From Deltaproteobacteria bacterium (GTDB lineage: Bacteria; Myxococcota; Kuafuiibacteriia; Kuafuiibacteriales; Kuafuiibacteriaceae): a DNA stretch of 64,000 nucleotides. Numbering within the stretch: position 1 is the first letter of the stretch; the number at the start of each line of letters is the position of its first letter. The translations under genes were made by a program, and so were the position numbers. The DNA is taken from the NCBI GenBank assembly GCA_011526105.1, contig WYAZ01000152.1:1-64000 (forward strand). Direction: 5' to 3'. Of the stretch, positions 26,843 through 36,248 are shown piece by piece. The notes beneath the pieces were generated by a model. That model ran no database searches. It was not told where the DNA came from and saw nothing but the letters and a program-made list of their open reading frames with translations.

Positions 26843-28561
26843 ATGGACGCCTTTTTTCGAGCATCCCCTCGCCTACTCGGGCTCCTGCTCCCCCTGCTTG
26901 CTCCCGCCGGCCTCGAGGCGGCCGCCACCAGCACGCGGACCGCAACGCTGGCCGGCACCGCGATCGATGCGTCGGCACCCGCAGCTCCGGCGACACTCAG
27001 CATCCTCGATCCGTCCGAGGTCCGCTACGACCTCGATCTCGAGTACCGCATCCAGTGGCTGAACCAGAAACCGCTGTCGCTCAACGACCTCACCGCGAGC
27101 GATGTGAGCTTCTTCGAGCAGCGGCTTCGCTTGGGCTTCTCGGGCTCGGTGGGCTCCACCGTGAAGATCACCGCCATCGCGGACGTGCTCGATGGGGTGC
27201 TTTTTGGAGACAACGGCTCGTTCATCGGCAGCCCAAGGACCAACTACGGGCTTCGGCTCGCCTCCAAGTCACCGAACCTCGGCACCTTCAGCGTCGGTCG
27301 CCTGGACCCCGAAGGCTCCTCCGTCGACCGCGAGAACTATGGCCTAGTGCTCGTCCCCGCGGATGCCTTGAACGTGCGTGTCGCGTACGGCGACGTCATC
27401 CTGCCCTTTGGCCTCTTGCGAGCCGGCCGTCAGCCCACGGCGGTGGGCCGCACCGTGCTCACCCACGACGGCTCGCGGATCAACCGCTGGGGCGTGTCGC
27501 GAAACATCGATTCCACGGACGGCGTCACCGTGGGCACCAAGCTCTCCGCCCTCTTCGACCTCGCGGAGGGGCGACCCATCGACAGGAGCCAGGACCGCGG
27601 CTGGTTCCTCGCCGGGCTCTGGGGCCAGGTCGTCGAGGACGACCCCGCCGCAGACGACGACCTGCTGCAGCTGGCCGCGATCACCTTCTACAAGGACCAC
27701 GACACCCGGATCCTGGGCGTCCCGGTCGACCGCCTCTTCACCGGCCTCATCTTCAGCCATCGCTACGGCGACCTCTTCGAATCTCGCCTGTACGGATTCA
27801 CCGCCTTCTTCGAGCTCGAGAACGAGTACCTGCGCTTCGTCGCCCACCACGCAACGCTCTTTGGGAGCACCCGCGAGGTGAGCGAGGGGCTGTCGCTCTT
27901 GTCCGAAGGCCAGCCAGTCACCGCGCAGAAGATCCTGGGCTACGGCGGCTTCGCGGAGGTCGCTGCGAAGTGGAAGCCCTTCGAGTTCAGCTTCGAGGTC
28001 TACTGGGCCTCCGGCGACGACAACCCGGAGACAACCACCGATCTCACCCAGCAGACGGTCGCCCAAGACACCAACGTGGGCCTGCACCTGTTCGAGAATG
28101 TACTCAACTATGCAAGCGCTAGAGCCGCGGCCATCGGCGCCGTCAACCTGAGTGCGTTGGGTGTGCAAAGCTTCCCCGTGGATCAGATCTGGACGCGCGG
28201 CGGACTCCAAAACGCGGTCGTCCTCTTCCCCCAGATTCTGGCGGATCCTCTTCCTTGGCTGCACCTTCGTGGGGGGGTCATGTTTGCGTTTACGCAGACC
28301 CGAGCCGTCGACCCCATCGGCAGTCTCCTGAACGCCGATGGAACGGAGATCGAGGACGATCTCATCAACTTCAACGGCGGTCCGCCGGGTACCTATTGGG
28401 GGACCGAGTTCGACTTCGGCGTCACTCTGACGCCGGGCTATGGCTTCCTCTTCGACTGGGAGATCGCCTATCTGTTGCCCGGTGATGCGCTCGCCGATGC
28501 CAACGGTGACGCCGTCAACTCCTTCTACAGCGCAGTCCGGCTCACCTATGTCATCGAGTGA
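26843..28561 (+). CDS. Outer-membrane beta-barrel protein, porin-like
   Basis: 572 residues with a signal peptide ending near LEAAA. After a short Ala/Thr-rich linker, the sequence alternates polar and aromatic/hydrophobic residues in many strands (YDLDLEYRIQWL, FFEQRLRLGFSG, GLIFSHRYGDLFESRLYGFT) and ends with strands reaching YSAVRLTYVIE. This looks like a phosphate-selective- or alginate-type barrel, but no family is certain. No substrate can be deduced. The 3' end overlaps the methyltransferase gene by 14 nt. Confidence 0.78.
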   Translation: MDAFFRASPRLLGLLLPLLAPAGLEAAATSTRTATLAGTAIDASAPAAPATLSILDPSEVRYDLDLEYRIQWLNQKPLSLNDLTASDVSFFEQRLRLGFSGSVGSTVKITAIADVLDGVLFGDNGSFIGSPRTNYGLRLASKSPNLGTFSVGRLDPEGSSVDRENYGLVLVPADALNVRVAYGDVILPFGLLRAGRQPTAVGRTVLTHDGSRINRWGVSRNIDSTDGVTVGTKLSALFDLAEGRPIDRSQDRGWFLAGLWGQVVEDDPAADDDLLQLAAITFYKDHDTRILGVPVDRLFTGLIFSHRYGDLFESRLYGFTAFFELENEYLRFVAHHATLFGSTREVSEGLSLLSEGQPVTAQKILGYGGFAEVAAKWKPFEFSFEVYWASGDDNPETTTDLTQQTVAQDTNVGLHLFENVLNYASARAAAIGAVNLSALGVQSFPVDQIWTRGGLQNAVVLFPQILADPLPWLHLRGGVMFAFTQTRAVDPIGSLLNADGTEIEDDLINFNGGPPGTYWGTEFDFGVTLTPGYGFLFDWEIAYLLPGDALADANGDAVNSFYSAVRLTYVIE

Positions 28562-29219
28562 GTGGGAGCGCCGCTGGAGCGAAGGCCGCATCGGCTTTCA
28601 CGAGGACCGCGTCAATTGGGCGCTCGAGAAGTACGCGCGAGCCGTGTTTCCGGATCCCACCTCGCGCATCTTGGTCCCGCTCGCAGGCAAGAGCGTAGAT
28701 CTCCGCTGGCTCGAGGCGCGCGGCCACACCGTCGTGGGGGTCGAGCTGGTCGAACTCGCGGTCCGCAGCTTCTTTGACGAGGACGGACGCACCCCCGAAG
28801 TACAGCCCCTCGAGGGCGTTCAGGGAACGCGCTTTCTTGCCGGACGCATCGAGTTCTTCGCCGCCAACATCTTCGACGTGCGCCGAACCCACACCGGTCT
28901 GGCGGGCGGCCTCTTCGACCGAGCGGCGCTGATCGCACTGCCGCAGGTCGAACGAGCGCGCTACGTCGAGCACCTGGGCACCCTGCTCGCACCCGGGGCA
29001 CCGCTTCTTTTGGTGACTCTGGACTACGATGAAGGGGCCATGAGCGGTCCCCCGTACCGCGTACCCGAGGAAGAAGTGCGCGCGCTCTTCGCTGGTCGCG
29101 GAGAGATCGAGGTGCTCGAGTCGCGAGACGCGCTGCCAAGCAACCCCAGGTTCGAGGAGCGCGGCCTCCGCCGACTGGTGGAGACGGTCTACCGCTTCAC
29201 GAACGGCGGCGGCGCCTGA
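28548..29219 (+). CDS. Thiopurine S-methyltransferase-like enzyme
   Basis: 223 residues. The N-terminal signature WERRWSEGRIGFHEDRVN and the SAM-binding region VPLAGKSVDLRWLEARGH, followed by VVGVELVELAV, are those of bacterial TPMT, which methylates thiols and, in bacteria, selenium or tellurium oxyanion products using S-adenosylmethionine. The natural substrate is not known. ATG 28548 lies inside the end of the barrel gene (14-nt overlap). Its last 23 bases overlap the 3' end of the convergent metalloprotease gene. Confidence 0.92.
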   Translation: MSSSEWERRWSEGRIGFHEDRVNWALEKYARAVFPDPTSRILVPLAGKSVDLRWLEARGHTVVGVELVELAVRSFFDEDGRTPEVQPLEGVQGTRFLAGRIEFFAANIFDVRRTHTGLAGGLFDRAALIALPQVERARYVEHLGTLLAPGAPLLLVTLDYDEGAMSGPPYRVPEEEVRALFAGRGEIEVLESRDALPSNPRFEERGLRRLVETVYRFTNGGGA

Positions 29220-32200
29220 GCCCGAGCGCGAGCACCAAGGACACGAAGAAGAAGGCTTCGAGGCCGCCGTCCTTGGGGGTGCTGCTGCAGGTGCAGCCCT
29301 CCTCATCGAGGACCTCGAGGTCAGGCGCGGGTTCTTCGAGCGCAGGATCCACCGGGCCTTGCGTGCTCTCGGCTTGGCACGCGAAGCAGCCGTCACCCGG
29401 GGCGTCGTTGCCGTCATCGCAGGCCTCACCGGCTTCGGCCACCCCGTTGCCGCAGATGGCGGCCGCGGGGGTGGGCGAGCATGTGGCCTCGCATCCGTCA
29501 CCGCTATCGAGGTTGCCATCGTCGCAGACCTCGCCGGCATCGAGGATGCCATCACCGCAGGCTGGAACGCGGGTCTCGGTGCGGGTACCCACGATGCAAA
29601 AGTCGTCGATGGTCCAGCCCCCAAACGAGAGGCTTCGATCGGTGGTGAGGCGGAACGCGAGCTGGAGGTATCCGCCCACGACTTCACCCGTGAGGTCGAC
29701 GTCATGGAAGCGCCACTCGCGATCTTCGTGGTGAATCGGCCCGAGCGTGGCCCCGACGAAGTTCGACCAGACCGGGATGTCGTTCGCGTAGATGCTCGCT
29801 TGATCGGACTCGCCGTCCTCGACGTTGAGCCAGCGCCGATACTGAAGCCGCACCCCATCAAAGCCGGAGACATCGATCGCAGGGCTCAGCGCCTGATTCG
29901 ACTTGCGGCCTTGATAGCGGCCGTCCCAGTTCTCACCCAGGCCAAGGTCGTTGCCGATGACGAAGTCGCTCGCGAAGGCCGAGCTGGGGTCTCCGCTGCC
30001 GAGCTTGCCCAGCGTCGGTCCCCACTGCCAGTCATCGGCGCCCTCGCGCTCGCTCCCCGAGAGGAGGGCGTGGGTCCAACCGTTCGCAAAAGGGTCGTCG
30101 TCGAAGTCGGTGCAGTAGATCGGAGTGACCGGCCCAAAATAGCGCTCGTAGTACGGGTCGGCCGCGTTGTGGGGCAGCGCTAGGGTGTTGCCGTTCTCGA
30201 GCTGGATCTCGATTCGGTATTGAAGAACCTCTCCGTCCGCGAGGGTCGGGAGTTCACCCTCGTATCCGGCGGCGCCCAAGGTCAGAGGGACGCGGGTCTC
30301 GCTCTCGGGTGCACTGCGCGGCCTGTGCACGAGGTACGCGTCGGTCGCGCCGGATCCCGGGCAGCGGGCGGTGCCTTCGACCGGCACCGCGAAGCTCGCG
30401 CCGGAGTACACCGGCGGACTGAAGATCAGGCCTGACGAGCCAGGATCGGAGAGTCCGTGGGCCAAAAAGGCCTCGTGGATCTCGCAGAAGTTCGGACTGC
30501 CGTTCGAGAGATCGCCGTCATCGTCATCCGCGGCCAGGATCTCGGCAAAACTGCTGGGGATGTCGCCGGCGTTCTGCAGGGTCAAGTACCAGAGCTGGTC
30601 GGTGAGCGCGATGCCGGCCTCGGCGCCGAGCTTTGCTATGAGCGACTTCCGGAGATCCCACATCGCGCCGGCGAAGATGATGCCGGTCTTGTGAGGCTCT
30701 CCGACGTCACGGGGCCACATGTTCTCCGTACCGACGGGATCGATGTGCCGAAGCGGCTGGTCGTTGCGGAAGAATCCCCGAGCCGTCCCTGGGTCGTTCG
30801 TGATGGTGGCGGACAGGTAGTCGCTCGCCCCTTCGGAGAGCGCGGTGTCGAAGCGCCCAGCGCCGCGGGTGATGGCGTTGTAGTGAAACGAATGGCCGAA
30901 CTCGTGGAAGATCACATCGGGAAGTCGCCCGGTGTTCTCGCAGGTGGCCGAGGACGCGAAGAAGTTGATCGTGATGCCATCGGAGTAGGCGTTGCATTCG
31001 TCGTTCAGGTTGACCGTGGCTTCGAGCTGCGAGTTCAGATAGCTCATCGTGGGGGCGATGAGACGCGAACGGTCCTTCACGATCTGCGAAGAGACGAAGG
31101 TGATAACCTGCGCGTCGGCAGTCTCGTTCGCGGACTCGTTCCAGACCGCTTCGCCGCCTGGCTCGATGGTCATCGTGCCGACCGCGGGACTCCCAGCGGC
31201 ATTGATGACCCGAACGAGCTGACCCACCGCTCGCGTTTGGATCTCGATCGGCTCGTCGCCGGACCATGCCAGCGTGCCGTCGGCGCCACTTCGAAGTGCG
31301 CCGCTCGAGGTGCTGACGTCCGCGAGAGGAGCGAGCGCGTCCACCCGCGAGGCGCCGGGGCGACGCTCCGGGCTGTTGTAGCGAAGGGTTCCGGTGGCGA
31401 ACCGCAGCGTCTGCTCGAACGCGACCGGAAGGCCCGTGCGCGCGTCCGCGTAGACCGACCAACGACCCACCGGAGCGGTGGTGTCGAACACGAACTCGAG
31501 GACGGTGCGAGTCTCCACGGAGCCAGCTCGGATGAGCGGCAGAACGAGCGACCCACCCGTTTGCCGGAGCTTGGGCGTCGTACGGTAGCGGCGCGCGACG
31601 AGTTCCGCCGCCGCCCGTTCGGCCAGGACGGGGTCGGCGCTCACCGAGCCGACATCCACATGGGGAATCGCTTCGGAGGCGATGACAAAGAGGCGGTCAT
31701 TCTTGATGCGCACGCTCAGCTGTCCCCCGCGAACGAGGAGACCGGACTTCTTCTGGATGAAGGCGACCGTGCGCATCCCCTTCTCGAGGCGATTACTCAC
31801 GAGTTCGAAGTCGTCGAGGGTCGCGCCGGGCGCCAGGAACCCCAGGTGCTGGGTGAGAACCCGGCGAACTTCGTGCTCAGCCTTTCTTGCGGATGCGATC
31901 GTGCCGGGCAGGTGGAGGCCGGGCCCCAGGATGCGGGATGGAACGTGGCGATCGCGGTCCCAGAGGACCTGCCAACGTGGGCCGGCTTGCCGCACGAAGT
32001 CACGCAGCGCGGGCAGGCTCTCGGCCGAACGCCACTCCACATCTGGCTCGAGACGCACCGGCGCGCCGTCGACGATCACGAGCCCATGAGGAAGCTCCAT
32101 CCCCTCGTGTTCGTGGGGCTGAAACGCCGAACTGGCGCCGGGGACGCTCAGGATCAGCGCGGCGGTGAGCGACAAGGCGATCTTCTGGTTCACGTTTAGG

Positions 32201-32235
32201 CTCTCTCGTTCCGCGGCGTGGATGCGGATAGACAC
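29197..32235 (-). CDS. Secreted M36-like metalloprotease with DUF4215 repeats and MYXO-CTERM-like tail
   Basis: 1012 residues. The signal peptide is QKIALSLTAALILSVPGASS. A propeptide-like FTP/PepSY region lies near 60-280. The zinc site HEFGH is at 444-448 and the third ligand probably Glu468 in EGASDY, the gluzincin pattern of fungalysin-type peptidases. A beta-rich region near 700-885 resembles a carbohydrate- or protein-binding domain. Two Cys-rich repeats of DUF4215 type follow (CGDG...VCDDGNLDSGDGC, then CGNG...ACDDGNDAPGDGC). The end has CTCSS, a hydrophobic helix and RRRRRS, a surface-anchoring signal. Start is GTG 32235; GTG 32193 is also plausible, giving a signal peptide at the N-terminus. 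Confidence 0.88.
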   Translation of the reverse strand: MSIRIHAAERESLNVNQKIALSLTAALILSVPGASSAFQPHEHEGMELPHGLVIVDGAPVRLEPDVEWRSAESLPALRDFVRQAGPRWQVLWDRDRHVPSRILGPGLHLPGTIASARKAEHEVRRVLTQHLGFLAPGATLDDFELVSNRLEKGMRTVAFIQKKSGLLVRGGQLSVRIKNDRLFVIASEAIPHVDVGSVSADPVLAERAAAELVARRYRTTPKLRQTGGSLVLPLIRAGSVETRTVLEFVFDTTAPVGRWSVYADARTGLPVAFEQTLRFATGTLRYNSPERRPGASRVDALAPLADVSTSSGALRSGADGTLAWSGDEPIEIQTRAVGQLVRVINAAGSPAVGTMTIEPGGEAVWNESANETADAQVITFVSSQIVKDRSRLIAPTMSYLNSQLEATVNLNDECNAYSDGITINFFASSATCENTGRLPDVIFHEFGHSFHYNAITRGAGRFDTALSEGASDYLSATITNDPGTARGFFRNDQPLRHIDPVGTENMWPRDVGEPHKTGIIFAGAMWDLRKSLIAKLGAEAGIALTDQLWYLTLQNAGDIPSSFAEILAADDDDGDLSNGSPNFCEIHEAFLAHGLSDPGSSGLIFSPPVYSGASFAVPVEGTARCPGSGATDAYLVHRPRSAPESETRVPLTLGAAGYEGELPTLADGEVLQYRIEIQLENGNTLALPHNAADPYYERYFGPVTPIYCTDFDDDPFANGWTHALLSGSEREGADDWQWGPTLGKLGSGDPSSAFASDFVIGNDLGLGENWDGRYQGRKSNQALSPAIDVSGFDGVRLQYRRWLNVEDGESDQASIYANDIPVWSNFVGATLGPIHHEDREWRFHDVDLTGEVVGGYLQLAFRLTTDRSLSFGGWTIDDFCIVGTRTETRVPACGDGILDAGEVCDDGNLDSGDGCEATCSPTPAAAICGNGVAEAGEACDDGNDAPGDGCFACQAESTQGPVDPALEEPAPDLEVLDEEGCTCSSTPKDGGLEAFFFVSLVLALGLRRRRRS

Positions 32236-32370
32236 GCCAGGCCGCGCCGGGAACGTATGAAATCCGGGCTGGGCTCCGTATCGGGCAGAGGGGGGACGGA
32301 CAAACGCGTGCTAGAGGGCGAGGAAAATGCGCCGATTCTGCGGGGTTAGAGGCGTCCCCTTCGGGTGGGC

Positions 32371-33333
32371 TCAGGCGTTGTGGGCGGGCATGGCGGGGAG
32401 CTCGATCTTTCGCTCCTGGTAGACCGGGGTCACCCAGGACAGATACGCCTCGGCCTCGCCGCGGACGGCCCGCCGATAGGCTTCCATGAGCTTCAGGGTC
32501 ACCGGCCCCACTTCGCCGCGGGCGACGACCCGGTCATCGATCTCGACCACGGGCGCGATCTGAGCCCCGGTGCCGCAGAAGAAGACCTCGTCCGCGACGT
32601 AGAGCTCCGTTCGATCGATCGAACGCTCCTCGGTCTCGAGACCGAGCTCGCGCCGCGCGAGTTCCATCACCGCGCGCCGAGTCACCCCCTCGAGGATGTT
32701 GTGATTCACCGCGGGGGTCACGAGCTGTCCGTCCCGCACGAGGAAGATGTTCATGGCGCTGCCCTCGGAGACGTGGCCGTCCGGGTTCAGGAAGATCGCC
32801 TCGTCGTAGTTGCGTTTCACCGCCTCGGTCTTGGCCAGCGCCGAGTTGATGTACGCCCCCGTGATCTTGGCGCGGGCCGGGACCGCGTTGTCGTCGATGC
32901 GCCGCCAGCTCGAGACGCAGACCTTGAGCCCGCTCGTCTTCACGTAGTCGCCCATGGGAACGCAGAACATCGCGAGCTCGGGGTGCAGGTCATGCAAGCG
33001 CACGCCGATGAGCTCATCACCCATGTACACGAGGGGGCGGATGTAGATGTTCTCGCGATAGTCGTTCTTCTTCACGAGTTCGAGGGCGAGCCGACAGAGC
33101 TCGTCCACGCTCTCCGAGAAATCCATGTACAGCATGTGCGCCGACTTCTTGAGGCGCTCGAAATGGGCCCGCATCTCGAGGATGAACAGCTCGCTCTTCT
33201 GGGGGTTCCAATAGGCGCGGATCCCTTCGAAGCAGCCGGTTCCGTAGTTGAGGCCGTGCGTCATGACGCTCACCTTGGCCTGCTCGAACGGGACGAACTC
33301 ACCTCGGAAGTACACAAATCTGGGCTTGTTCAT
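32371..33333 (-). CDS. ilvE: Branched-chain amino acid aminotransferase
   Basis: 320 residues from ATG 33333; the open frame extends upstream without conserved sequence. A class IV PLP enzyme that interconverts branched-chain amino acids and their 2-oxo acids. The PLP lysine is Lys156 (ARAKITGAYINS), with the glutamate of the VSEGSAMNIF motif near 190 and the N-terminal THGLNYGTGCFEGIRAY characteristic of IlvE. The carboxyl-terminal NILEGVTR segment is also conserved. It ends 135 nt before the metalloprotease start; whether they share a transcript is unclear. Confidence 0.95.
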   Translation of the reverse strand: MNKPRFVYFRGEFVPFEQAKVSVMTHGLNYGTGCFEGIRAYWNPQKSELFILEMRAHFERLKKSAHMLYMDFSESVDELCRLALELVKKNDYRENIYIRPLVYMGDELIGVRLHDLHPELAMFCVPMGDYVKTSGLKVCVSSWRRIDDNAVPARAKITGAYINSALAKTEAVKRNYDEAIFLNPDGHVSEGSAMNIFLVRDGQLVTPAVNHNILEGVTRRAVMELARRELGLETEERSIDRTELYVADEVFFCGTGAQIAPVVEIDDRVVARGEVGPVTLKLMEAYRRAVRGEAEAYLSWVTPVYQERKIELPAMPAHNA

Positions 33334-33350
33334 GGCAGCGCGAAAACCTA

Positions 33351-34415
33351 TCACCCGCCGGGAGGCAGATACCAGCGGCGCAAGACCTCTGCCGCCGGCT
33401 TGCCTCTGGGGGTGTATCCCGTATCGTCCAAGCCGCTGAAACCAAACCAGTTCCAAACATACAGCCCGCGCAGCCGCGCATCGTCCCGAAAGACCCGGTA
33501 CAGCGCTCGGTAGCAGCGGAGCTGCAGCTCGGGATCAGGTTTGCCCGAGGCACCATGGTCCCACGGTCGCTCCGCCGCGAACTCGTGTGAGGGGTAGCCG
33601 ACCTCCGTGAGGAGATATCGATGCCCCTCTCTCCCGGCCCAGCTTCGGAGCCGGGCGAGGAAGGGCGCGAATCCGCGAATCAGCGCTTCTTCGTCCGGCC
33701 TCCCGCGTTCGGACAGCGGCTGGTACGCAGTGATCCCGACGACGTCGAGTTTGTCCCAGAACTCGACCGGCTCGAAGTGGTCCCAGTTCGCCGAGTACGT
33801 GAGTAGCCCGTCATAGTCGCTCCGCACCTTTGCGATCAGCGCGCGCCATCGCTCGCTCCGCTTCTCGAGCGACAACAGCTCACTCCCAACCGAGAGCATG
33901 AAGACACGCTCCTCCTTCGCCATCCGCGCGAGCGCTCGAAGGTTGAGCTCGTAGCTGCCCCACCACGCAGCCTCGTCGCCGGGCTCGAGCAGACCTCGCC
34001 ACTGCCGACCTTGCGTCCGCCGAAGGTGTACGATGGGGAAGACCAGCACCCGAAGGCCGAGACCAGTGGCGTCGCGCACGACCGCGCGGACCAGCTCTAG
34101 ACTGGGCGAGAGCTGAGGGTCGAACTCGAGCCGGCTCGAGCTCACGTCATCCTGCACCAGCCGGACGACGATCTGGACATCGGTCGCGCCGTGCGCCCGG
34201 ATCTCTTCGAGCAGTCCGCGATACAGCGTACGCGCTCGTGCGGGATCTCCTTCGCTCGCGAACAGCCCAAGGCTCACCCCACGCACGAACTCGGGTCCCA
34301 GCGGAGCGCGCCCAAAGAGGCCCCGTACCGCGTCTGTTGTGGCCTGTTCCTTACAAGCGCCATGGGCGCTGAAGGCGAGGAGCATCACACCGAGGGAGAG
34401 AGAGGGAATACGCAT
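33351..34415 (-). CDS. Exported glycoside hydrolase-like TIM-barrel protein (GH113-like)
   Basis: 354 residues from ATG 34415. A signal peptide ends near AHGAC; the Cys does not follow a standard lipobox, so soluble export is as likely as lipidation. The barrel shows VGSELLSLE and LTEVGYPS, which would supply the acid/base and nucleophile glutamates of a retaining glycosidase, plus YSANWDHFEPVEFWDKLDVV (in part) and ITAYQPLS, patterns seen in GH113 and related proteins. Substrate unknown, perhaps a mannan-type glycan. It is divergent from the MopE-like lipoprotein gene and 17 nt upstream of ilvE. Confidence 0.82.
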   Translation of the reverse strand: MRIPSLSLGVMLLAFSAHGACKEQATTDAVRGLFGRAPLGPEFVRGVSLGLFASEGDPARARTLYRGLLEEIRAHGATDVQIVVRLVQDDVSSSRLEFDPQLSPSLELVRAVVRDATGLGLRVLVFPIVHLRRTQGRQWRGLLEPGDEAAWWGSYELNLRALARMAKEERVFMLSVGSELLSLEKRSERWRALIAKVRSDYDGLLTYSANWDHFEPVEFWDKLDVVGITAYQPLSERGRPDEEALIRGFAPFLARLRSWAGREGHRYLLTEVGYPSHEFAAERPWDHGASGKPDPELQLRCYRALYRVFRDDARLRGLYVWNWFGFSGLDDTGYTPRGKPAAEVLRRWYLPPGG

Positions 34416-34464
34416 CGGAAGGGGGGGTACCGCACGAGTGTACACCGCGATAAAGTCTCAAGCG

Positions 34465-35427
34465 ATGCCCTCTAGAAGGCCGCTTTGTGCTCTCTTGCCC
34501 CCTCTGCTGCTCGGCGCCCTCGCCTGCGCCGAAGACCCCACCACCGGTGACCCCGATGGCAGCGTCGGCTCGGACGGGCGTGTTGTGAACGGTGGCGACT
34601 CGGGCGCCGTCTTGGATCTGGGCACCGACCCTTGCGAAGAGGCAACCTGCGTCGACACCACGGTCTATGCGGACGACGACGCGGATGGGTATGGCGAGGC
34701 ATCGGAGTCGAGTCTCATGTGCCTCCTCCCTTGTGAGCTGCGGACCGGATTCGCACGCGACACGGGTGACTGCGCTCCGGACGATGCTTGGCGTCACCCG
34801 GGCGCTTCCGAGATCTGCGGCGACAACCTCGATGATGACTGCTCGGGCTCCGATAGCCCTTGTCCCGAGACAAACACCGCAGACCTCGACCTCCCTAGCT
34901 GGGACTGCGTCACCGGACCACCACCCGCCAACGTCTATGCGCACGCGCTCTTCGCGGACGGCGGCACCTACTTCGAGGCGGGGGGTTGCTTCGTGCTCTA
35001 TGAGGGACTCAGCGACGAGTTCTACGTCAGTCGCGTGAACCTGAACCGCCTCAATGCGCCCGGCGGATGCGAGACGCAGATCAACGGATGCACCTGCCCG
35101 AGCCTCAACGGCTGGCCGAGCTACGACCGTCGGCTCTACGCCTTCACACGCCTCGAGGCGGATCCGTGCACGCCGGTCTCTCTGCGCGATCACGCGGGCG
35201 AGGCGCAGGTGGTCTCGAACGACTGCCGCAAGTACCTCTATCAGCTCCACTACTACGACATCCCGTACACGTTCATGGCGCACAGCGTGGAGACCGTCGA
35301 GCGTCGGCTCGCGCTCTATCCCATCGTCGAGATCGCCTGCGCACAGGATACACCGCACACCAACTTGCCCTTCACCTCGCTCCTTACGACGCGCTGGCAA
35401 CGCAACCAAGGCTTCCAGAAGAAGTGA
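34465..35427 (+). CDS. Lipoprotein with MopE-like metal-binding motif
   Basis: 320 residues from ATG 34465. Lipobox LGALAC (Cys21). After an Asp/Gly-rich stretch comes DADGYGE followed by CAPDDAWRHPGASEICGDN and LDDDCSG, the repeat found in MopE-type copper-binding proteins and many myxobacterial secreted proteins. The rest is Cys-rich (about a dozen further cysteines) with no enzyme signature. It is the first of three overlapping exported-protein genes; GTGA couples it to the barrel gene. Confidence 0.82.
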   Translation: MPSRRPLCALLPPLLLGALACAEDPTTGDPDGSVGSDGRVVNGGDSGAVLDLGTDPCEEATCVDTTVYADDDADGYGEASESSLMCLLPCELRTGFARDTGDCAPDDAWRHPGASEICGDNLDDDCSGSDSPCPETNTADLDLPSWDCVTGPPPANVYAHALFADGGTYFEAGGCFVLYEGLSDEFYVSRVNLNRLNAPGGCETQINGCTCPSLNGWPSYDRRLYAFTRLEADPCTPVSLRDHAGEAQVVSNDCRKYLYQLHYYDIPYTFMAHSVETVERRLALYPIVEIACAQDTPHTNLPFTSLLTTRWQRNQGFQKK

Positions 35428-36248
35428 GGCTCTTCTTCGCCTGCATTCTGATGCTGCTTCCGAGCGCTGCGTGGGCGGGTCCCTGGACCCGCGACCTCGG
35501 ACACGCCTACGTCAAGGTGGGATCGAACTTCTTCGTGGCCAACGAGTTCGTGGACCTCGACAACCAGGTCACGAGCGCCGACTTCCTCGGAACGACCACG
35601 TCGCTATACGCAGAGATCGGCGTGTGGGAGCGGTTGCACCTGCAGCTCCTCATGCCCCACGTGGTCTTTCGCAACGCCTTTCCCAGCGGCGACGGCTTCC
35701 TCACCGCCGGCGGCGGCGACGCCCGCATCGCGCTCCAGTATACGAGCCCGCTGCGGCTGCTGAACCACGCCCTGAGGTTCGAGACCAAGCTCCCGCTGTA
35801 TGACGCGGCGGGTCCGGTCGAGCTGCCGCGCGCGGTGCGGGAGCAGTTCCCACTCCGAGGGGATGGCCAGCTCGACTTCACGCTCTGGTTGTCGCTGGGC
35901 GGTTCGATCCCCGATCTCCCCATCTACGTGTTTGGCGAGCTGGGTCACCAGTTCAGGACCGAGGTCTTCATGGGCGAAGGACTACCCCGTTCGTTCCTCG
36001 ATACATTCGTGTGTGCGGTGGAGGTGGGCGTTACGGTCTACGACCGCATCATCGTCGCCCTCTTCAGCCAAGGCTTTTTGCCCTACGGCGCCGACGACGT
36101 GACCCGAGGGTTCGTCGATCTGAACGCCAAGGTCTACGCGCCCGTCTGGGAAGGTCTCGCCCTCGAGGGCAGCTTCGGTTTTATCCCTTGGGCGGTCAGC
36201 GCCTCCCGCGGGCTCTCCTTTGGATTCGGAGTTTCGTACAACCTATGA
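35424..36248 (+). CDS. Outer-membrane beta-barrel protein
   Basis: 274 residues, GTG start within the GTGA overlap. The signal peptide is LFFACILMLLPSAAWA. The mature part begins GPWTRDLGHAYVKVGSNFF and alternates strands typical of a small transporter-type barrel (the MetA-pathway/DUF3187-like look), ending in SRGLSFGFGVSYNL. Function unknown. It is flanked by two lipoprotein genes with 4-nt overlaps on both sides, so the three products are likely made in fixed ratio. Confidence 0.78.
   Translation: MRLFFACILMLLPSAAWAGPWTRDLGHAYVKVGSNFFVANEFVDLDNQVTSADFLGTTTSLYAEIGVWERLHLQLLMPHVVFRNAFPSGDGFLTAGGGDARIALQYTSPLRLLNHALRFETKLPLYDAAGPVELPRAVREQFPLRGDGQLDFTLWLSLGGSIPDLPIYVFGELGHQFRTEVFMGEGLPRSFLDTFVCAVEVGVTVYDRIIVALFSQGFLPYGADDVTRGFVDLNAKVYAPVWEGLALEGSFGFIPWAVSASRGLSFGFGVSYNL

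Noticed and set aside
25798-28122. A 774-codon plus-strand open frame across alr and the barrel gene
   Set aside because: It is antisense to alr over its first half and out of frame with the barrel over the second. Its composition is Arg/His/Pro-rich nonsense. The known domains lie in the other frames.
30457-32199. A 580-codon plus-strand frame opposite the metalloprotease
   Set aside because: Typical GC-rich antisense shadow. The minus strand carries a complete signal peptide, HEFGH and repeat motifs.
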